From: CBDTTM01 sp965363355
GTDB lineage: Bacteria; Bacillota; Negativicutes; Selenomonadales; Selenomonadaceae
Reading direction: 5' to 3'
Assembly (NCBI GenBank): GCA_965363355.1
Contig: CBDTTM010000063.1
Span: 1-12,342, forward strand
DNA length: 12,342 nt
Position 1 is the stretch's first letter. Every line of letters starts with the position of its first letter. Below the pieces are notes generated by a model, which saw only the letters and a list, made by a program, of their open reading frames with translations, searched no databases and was not told the origin of the DNA. Of this stretch, positions 7,681 to 12,342 are shown in pieces. A program made the position numbers and the translations under genes.

Positions 7681-7701
7681 TAAAGGGAAGAAGATGATCC
7701 G

Positions 7702-9756
7702 ATGGCCGTACCCAAATTAAATACGTTGCATTTAGAGGCGGAAGTCCCGTTTAAGGTAGAAGCGCCGTTTGATCCTATGGGCGACCAGCCGCAAGCTATT
7801 TTTGATTTGGCCGCCGGCATTGAAAATGGTCAGACCGCACAGGTTTTATTAGGTGCGACAGGTACAGGAAAGACTTTTACGATTGCCAAGGTCATTGAAA
7901 AAGTGCAAAAGCCGACGCTGGTCATTGCCCATAATAAAACTTTGGCAGCGCAGCTGGCGAGTGAGTTCAAAAGTTTTTTTCCGAATAATGCCGTAGAATA
8001 CTTTGTCAGTTATTATGATTATTACCAACCGGAGGCGTATATTGCGCAGACGGATACGTATATAGAAAAAGATGCATCGATCAATGATGAAATCGATAAA
8101 TTGCGCCATTCGGCAACGTGTTCTTTGTTTGAACGCAGAGATGTGATCATCGTTGCCAGTGTGTCGTGCATCTATGGACTCGGTTCACCGGAGGATTATC
8201 ATGATTTGGTGCTTTCCTTGCGTGAAGGACAGATCTGCGATCGTGATGTGATTTTGAGAAAACTCGTGAGCATCCAATATGAGCGCAACGATATCAATTT
8301 TGTTCGCGGGAAATTCCGCGTTCGCGGTGATGTCATAGAAGTATTTCCTGCCGGTTATAATGATCGAGCAATACGCATTGAGCTCTTTGGCGACGAAGTC
8401 GAACGAATTCTTGAAATCGATGTTTTGACGGGAGAAATCTACGGACAGCGCAAGCACGTCATGGTTTATCCGGCCTCACATTATGTCACGTCCAAGGAAC
8501 ATATGGAAAAGGCAGTGGAAACGATTGAGGCGGAGCTAGAAGTATGCCTGAAAGAACTCAGGCAAGATAATAAACTTCTTGAAGCGCAGCGCCTTGAGCA
8601 GCGCACGCATTATGATCTTGAAATGATGCAGGAAATGGGTTATTGCTCCGGCATCGAAAATTATTCAAGGCATTTGACGCAAAGAAATCCTGGGGATTCA
8701 CCGTTTACCTTGCTTGATTATTTCCCGGATGATTTCTTGATTGTCGTCGATGAATCCCATGTGACGATGCCCCAGGTGCGGGCGATGTATGCAGGCGACC
8801 GTTCCCGAAAAGAATCTCTCGTCGGAAACGGTTTTCGCCTGCCATCTGCCTTTGATAATCGGCCATTGAAATTTCCTGAGTTTGTCGAACGTATCAATCA
8901 GATCATCTATGTTTCGGCGACTCCAGCGAAATATGAACTCGGCGAAGCCAGTCAGATCGTTCAGCAAATCATCCGGCCAACGGGGCTTTTGGATCCACAA
9001 ATCGAGGTTCGGCCGCTCACGGGACAGATGGATGATTTGCTCAGTGAAATAAAGATTCGCCAAAAGAAAAATGAGCGGGTCCTCGTGACGACCCTGACCA
9101 AAAAAATGGCGGAAAATCTCACGGATTATTTAAAAGAGATGGGGATCAAAGTCAGGTACCTTCACTCTGATATTGTTACGATGGAGCGGGCGGAAATCAT
9201 TCGCGACCTCAGAGCTGGAGTATTCGATGTTCTTGTCGGCATCAATTTGCTTAGAGAAGGTCTTGATTTACCAGAGGTTTCTTTGGTTGCGATTCTCGAT
9301 GCCGATAAAGAAGGATTTTTGCGATCCGATACGTCATTGATTCAAACCATCGGCCGTGCCGCCAGAAACGCTGAAGGAAGAGTCATCATGTATGCTGACC
9401 GCATCACCGATTCTATGCACCGTGCCATCGACGAAACCCAGCGGCGCCGCGAAGTGCAGGCGGATTACAACAAAGAGCATCACATCACGCCGACGACGAT
9501 CAAAAAGAAAATAAAAGATTTGATTGAGACGACGATGGTCGCAGAGCAGCAAAAAGAATATGATGCTAGGCCGAAAAACCGTCTGAAGATGTCGGCAACA
9601 GAAAAAGATGATTTGATTGCAACCCTGACCAAAGAAATGCGGGCGGCATCACATCATATGGAATTTGAACGAGCGGCAAATCTGCGCGATATGATTGTCG
9701 AGCTCAAAGGCAGTCTGCCAGCAAAAAGGGCTAAGCGCAAGCGGAAAGAAGAGTAG
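7702..9756 (+). CDS. uvrB: Excinuclease ABC subunit B (UvrB)
   Basis: This 684-aa protein is a full-length UvrB, the damage-verifying helicase-like subunit of nucleotide excision repair: UvrA loads it on DNA and it then recruits UvrC for the two incisions. Visible elements in order: a family N-terminus with GDQPQAI (27-33), Walker A GATGTGKT (51-58), the Tyr-rich beta-hairpin that inserts between strands (about 102-123, with YYDYYQPEAY), Walker B DESH (350-353), helicase motif VI QTIGRAARN (548-556), and a C-terminal UVR domain that contacts UvrC (about 634-669), then a Lys/Arg-rich tail. The region before the first conserved block is about 14 residues longer than in the shortest homologues, but AAAGGGAAG upstream (11 nt spacing) supports this ATG. 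The nearby ATG at 7694 is out of frame. uvrA follows 5 nt after the stop. Confidence 0.98.
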   Translation: MAVPKLNTLHLEAEVPFKVEAPFDPMGDQPQAIFDLAAGIENGQTAQVLLGATGTGKTFTIAKVIEKVQKPTLVIAHNKTLAAQLASEFKSFFPNNAVEYFVSYYDYYQPEAYIAQTDTYIEKDASINDEIDKLRHSATCSLFERRDVIIVASVSCIYGLGSPEDYHDLVLSLREGQICDRDVILRKLVSIQYERNDINFVRGKFRVRGDVIEVFPAGYNDRAIRIELFGDEVERILEIDVLTGEIYGQRKHVMVYPASHYVTSKEHMEKAVETIEAELEVCLKELRQDNKLLEAQRLEQRTHYDLEMMQEMGYCSGIENYSRHLTQRNPGDSPFTLLDYFPDDFLIVVDESHVTMPQVRAMYAGDRSRKESLVGNGFRLPSAFDNRPLKFPEFVERINQIIYVSATPAKYELGEASQIVQQIIRPTGLLDPQIEVRPLTGQMDDLLSEIKIRQKKNERVLVTTLTKKMAENLTDYLKEMGIKVRYLHSDIVTMERAEIIRDLRAGVFDVLVGINLLREGLDLPEVSLVAILDADKEGFLRSDTSLIQTIGRAARNAEGRVIMYADRITDSMHRAIDETQRRREVQADYNKEHHITPTTIKKKIKDLIETTMVAEQQKEYDARPKNRLKMSATEKDDLIATLTKEMRAASHHMEFERAANLRDMIVELKGSLPAKRAKRKRKEE

Positions 9757-9761
9757 ATAAA

Positions 9762-12342
9762 ATGGCTGAAACAGCGAATGAAAATGTAAAAAAACCAGGG
9801 AACGTCATAAAAATAAAAGGGGCTCGCCAGCATAACCTCAAAAATATCGATATTGAGATTCCGCGCGATCAGTTGGTCGTCATCACCGGGCTGAGCGGAT
9901 CCGGCAAATCGTCATTGGCCTTTGATACGATTTATGCTGAAGGACAGCGCCGCTATGTGGAGTCTTTGTCATCGTATGCCAGACAGTTTCTCGGGCAGAT
10001 GGATAAGCCCGATGTCGATTATATCGAGGGCCTGTCACCGGCGATTTCAATCGACCAAAAGACTACGAGCCGTAACCCGCGATCGACTGTGGGCACGGTC
10101 ACTGAAATCTATGATTATCTGCGTTTGCTCTTTGCCAGAGCGGGCAGACCGCATTGCCCTAAATGCGGCCAGCCAATTACGCAGCAAACCGTCGATCAGA
10201 TGATCGATCAGCTCTTGTTGCTGCCCGAGAAAACGAAAATACTCGTAATGGCGCAGCTCGTTCGTGGGAAAAAAGGCGAACACCGTAAAATCATTGAAGA
10301 TATACGCCGCGAAGGCTATGTGAGAGTCCGTATCGATGGAACAATCATCGATGTCAATGAAGAAATCCATTTGGAGAAGAATAAGAAACACACGATAGAG
10401 GTCGTCATTGACCGTTTGGCAATTCGTGAGGGCATGGAACAGCGTTTGGCAGATTCCATAGAAACAGCATTGGGGCTTGGCGATGGCGTTGTTTATGTGC
10501 AAATCGTCGATGGCGAAATGCTCATGTTCAGTCAGAATTTCGCTTGTGTGGATTGCGGAATCAGCTTGCCAGAAATCGCGCCGCGCATGTTTTCTTTCAA
10601 TAGTCCTTTTGGTGCATGCCCCGCTTGCAGCGGTCTTGGCAGCAACATGGAATTCGATCTCGATTTGGTCTTGCCGGATAAAAGTCTGAGCTTTGCCGAT
10701 GGTGTCTTTGCGCCGTTATCGAAAAATGTCAATTCCTATGCAATGTGCCAAATTGACGCAGTCGTGAAAAAATACGGGTATAGTCTCGATACCATTTGGA
10801 ATGAACTTGATGAAAAGGTCCAAAAGATTCTGTTGTACGGTTCAGACGAAGAAAAATACAGCTATTTTTATGAAAATATGTATGGTGAATACAAGGAATA
10901 TCATTCCGGTTTTGAAGGAGTCATGCCGCTATTGGCGCGCCGTTATGCCGAGACGAATTCCGATACGATGCGCGAAGATTATGAGGCGTATATGAGCATC
11001 ACACCTTGCCCGGTCTGTCATGGAGCAAGGCTCAAGCCAGAGTCCTTATCCGTTAAGGTAGGGGACAAGAATATCGATGAAGTCACTCGCATGACCATCA
11101 GCGACTGCAATCGTTTTTTCCATGAGCTCGAATTGACGCCGCGAGAACAAAAAATCGCAGCCCAGATCCTAAAAGAGCTGCATGCGCGCCTTGGTTTTCT
11201 GCTCGACGTGGGGCTTGACTACTTGACGCTGAGCCGGGCGGCAGGAACTTTGTCGGGAGGCGAAGCACAGCGCATCCGTTTGGCTACTCAAATTGGTTCA
11301 GGCCTGGTGGGTGTCCTGTACATCCTCGATGAACCGAGCATTGGTCTTCATCAAAGGGACAATAACCGCCTGCTCGCAACTCTCAAGCATTTAAGAGATC
11401 TTGGCAATACGCTGATCGTTGTTGAACATGATGAAGACACGATGTATGCCGCCGATCATATCATCGATATCGGTCCAGCTGCCGGTGCTCATGGCGGTTA
11501 TGTCGTGGCTGAAGGAACGGCAGAAGAAATCAAAGCAGTCAAGGGCTCAATTACCGGTCAATACCTCAGCCGTCGTAAATACATTCCGGTTCCGGCTAAG
11601 CGCCGTCAAGGAAATGGGAAATTTCTGGAAGTCATTGGTGCGGAAGAAAATAATTTGAAAAATATCCGAGTGAAATTTCCTTTGGGAGTTTTCACCGTTG
11701 TGACCGGGGTTTCCGGCAGCGGCAAGAGTACGCTTGTCAATGAGATCCTCTATAAAGGTTTGGCGGCAAAGCTCTATAGCGGCAGAGGCAAGGCCGGTAA
11801 ACACAAGAAAATCGCTGGATTAGAAAATATCGACAAGATCATTGACATCGACCAGTCACCAATTGGCCGGACGCCAAGATCGAATCCGGCCACGTATACA
11901 GGACTTTTTGATACGATTCGTGAAGTGTTCAGCCAAACGAATGAAGCTAAGATCCGAGGCTATAAGCCTGGTCGATTCAGTTTCAATGTGAAGGGCGGCC
12001 GCTGCGAAGCCTGCCATGGCGATGGCATCATCAAGATAGAAATGCATTTCTTGCCCGATGTTTACGTGCCTTGCGAAGTCTGCAAAGGAGCTCGCTACAA
12101 CAGAGAAACCTTAGAAGTCAAATACAAGGGGAAAACCATTGCGGATGTCTTGGATATGGTCGTAGATGAAGCTCTGGAGTTTTTCCAGAATATCCCTAAA
12201 TTACAGAGAAAGCTTCAGGTCATTCAAGATGTCGGCCTTGGCTATATCAAGCTTGGACAGCCGGCAACAACCTTGTCAGGCGGTGAAGCACAACGTGTGA
12301 AACTCGCAACTGAGCTGGGCTGCGCCCCGGCGCCCGGGCTCA
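9762..12342 (+). CDS. uvrA: Excinuclease ABC subunit A (UvrA), 3' end missing
   Basis: 860 codons are visible and the frame is open to the right edge; UvrA is usually about 940 aa, so roughly the last 80-90 residues are outside. UvrA is the dimeric ABC-type ATPase that finds bulky DNA lesions and hands them to UvrB. Seen: Walker A1 GLSGSGKS (43-50), zinc-binding CxxC pairs at 262/265 and 286/289, further CxxC pairs at 132/135 and 416/419, ABC signature LSGGEAQR (497-504) with ILDEPSIGLH (521-530), Walker A2 GVSGSGKS (649-656), the second zinc module with Cys748, 751, 771 and 774, and a second LSGGEAQR (838-845). The second Walker B is beyond the edge. From residue 853 on the sequence departs from UvrA. 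It is co-transcribed with uvrB; AAAGAAGAG inside the uvrB end is its likely ribosome binding site, with a long spacer. Confidence 0.96.
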   Translation, partial: MAETANENVKKPGNVIKIKGARQHNLKNIDIEIPRDQLVVITGLSGSGKSSLAFDTIYAEGQRRYVESLSSYARQFLGQMDKPDVDYIEGLSPAISIDQKTTSRNPRSTVGTVTEIYDYLRLLFARAGRPHCPKCGQPITQQTVDQMIDQLLLLPEKTKILVMAQLVRGKKGEHRKIIEDIRREGYVRVRIDGTIIDVNEEIHLEKNKKHTIEVVIDRLAIREGMEQRLADSIETALGLGDGVVYVQIVDGEMLMFSQNFACVDCGISLPEIAPRMFSFNSPFGACPACSGLGSNMEFDLDLVLPDKSLSFADGVFAPLSKNVNSYAMCQIDAVVKKYGYSLDTIWNELDEKVQKILLYGSDEEKYSYFYENMYGEYKEYHSGFEGVMPLLARRYAETNSDTMREDYEAYMSITPCPVCHGARLKPESLSVKVGDKNIDEVTRMTISDCNRFFHELELTPREQKIAAQILKELHARLGFLLDVGLDYLTLSRAAGTLSGGEAQRIRLATQIGSGLVGVLYILDEPSIGLHQRDNNRLLATLKHLRDLGNTLIVVEHDEDTMYAADHIIDIGPAAGAHGGYVVAEGTAEEIKAVKGSITGQYLSRRKYIPVPAKRRQGNGKFLEVIGAEENNLKNIRVKFPLGVFTVVTGVSGSGKSTLVNEILYKGLAAKLYSGRGKAGKHKKIAGLENIDKIIDIDQSPIGRTPRSNPATYTGLFDTIREVFSQTNEAKIRGYKPGRFSFNVKGGRCEACHGDGIIKIEMHFLPDVYVPCEVCKGARYNRETLEVKYKGKTIADVLDMVVDEALEFFQNIPKLQRKLQVIQDVGLGYIKLGQPATTLSGGEAQRVKLATELGCAPAPGL
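12318..12342. other. GC-rich, non-UvrA tail at the window edge
   Basis: 22 of these 25 bases are G or C, far above the rest of the window. They contain the palindrome GCCCGGGC (12332-12339). The reading frame stays open but gives GCAPAPGL directly after LATEL, where UvrA proteins have a Ser/Arg/Lys-rich stretch leading to GKTLY. It is likely a contig-edge artefact or chimeric junction; a genuine insertion or recombination point is possible. Confidence 0.55.

Noticed and set aside
1..12342. Hidden mobile element, CRISPR array, RNA gene or new defence system
   Set aside because: The genes are contiguous housekeeping or common accessory families with gaps under 250 bases. I see no repeat arrays, transposase, integrase, attachment sites or tRNA-like sequence, and no unrecognised gene that could carry a new system.

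Overview
The window reads as ordinary chromosomal DNA from an anaerobic, low-to-mid-GC Firmicute that probably has an outer membrane (Negativicutes type). Three things point there. Ribosome binding sites and sigma-A-like promoters are strong and Firmicute-like. uvrB and uvrA form a tandem operon in that order. A flavodiiron protein and a complete HAE1-type RND pump half-operon sit nearby. The diderm assignment is an inference: RND pumps also occur in some single-membrane Clostridia, and no outer-membrane gene is visible. The genus cannot be named from this sequence alone.

Left block (1-2991, all minus strand). A nearly consensus promoter at 2963-2991 drives a Cof-type HAD phosphatase (2098-2916). 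This is followed after 14 nt by a membrane-anchored SGNH/GDSL hydrolase with two fibronectin-III-like modules (689-2083). A flavodiiron protein with its own promoter then runs off the left edge (1-567; only its first 189 codons are present).

Middle block (3160-7517, plus strand, divergent from the HAD promoter). A periplasmic adaptor (membrane fusion protein) overlaps the RND permease by 4 nt (ATGA), so the two are a translationally coupled efflux operon. No outer-membrane channel gene follows. The operon ends in a 20-bp perfect-stem intrinsic terminator (7526-7575).

Right block (7577-12342, plus strand). A promoter starting 2 nt after that terminator drives uvrB (7702-9756) and uvrA (from 9762, 5 nt later), the damage-recognition half of nucleotide excision repair. 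A degenerate LexA-like site lies at the predicted transcription start. uvrA is open to the right edge, but the last ~25 bases are 88% G+C and encode residues that do not fit the conserved UvrA sequence. This looks like a contig-edge artefact or a real junction, and is the oddest signal here.

I see no tRNA, rRNA, CRISPR array, insertion sequence or prophage, and no convincing novel system. The findings are mostly regulatory and domain-architecture details.
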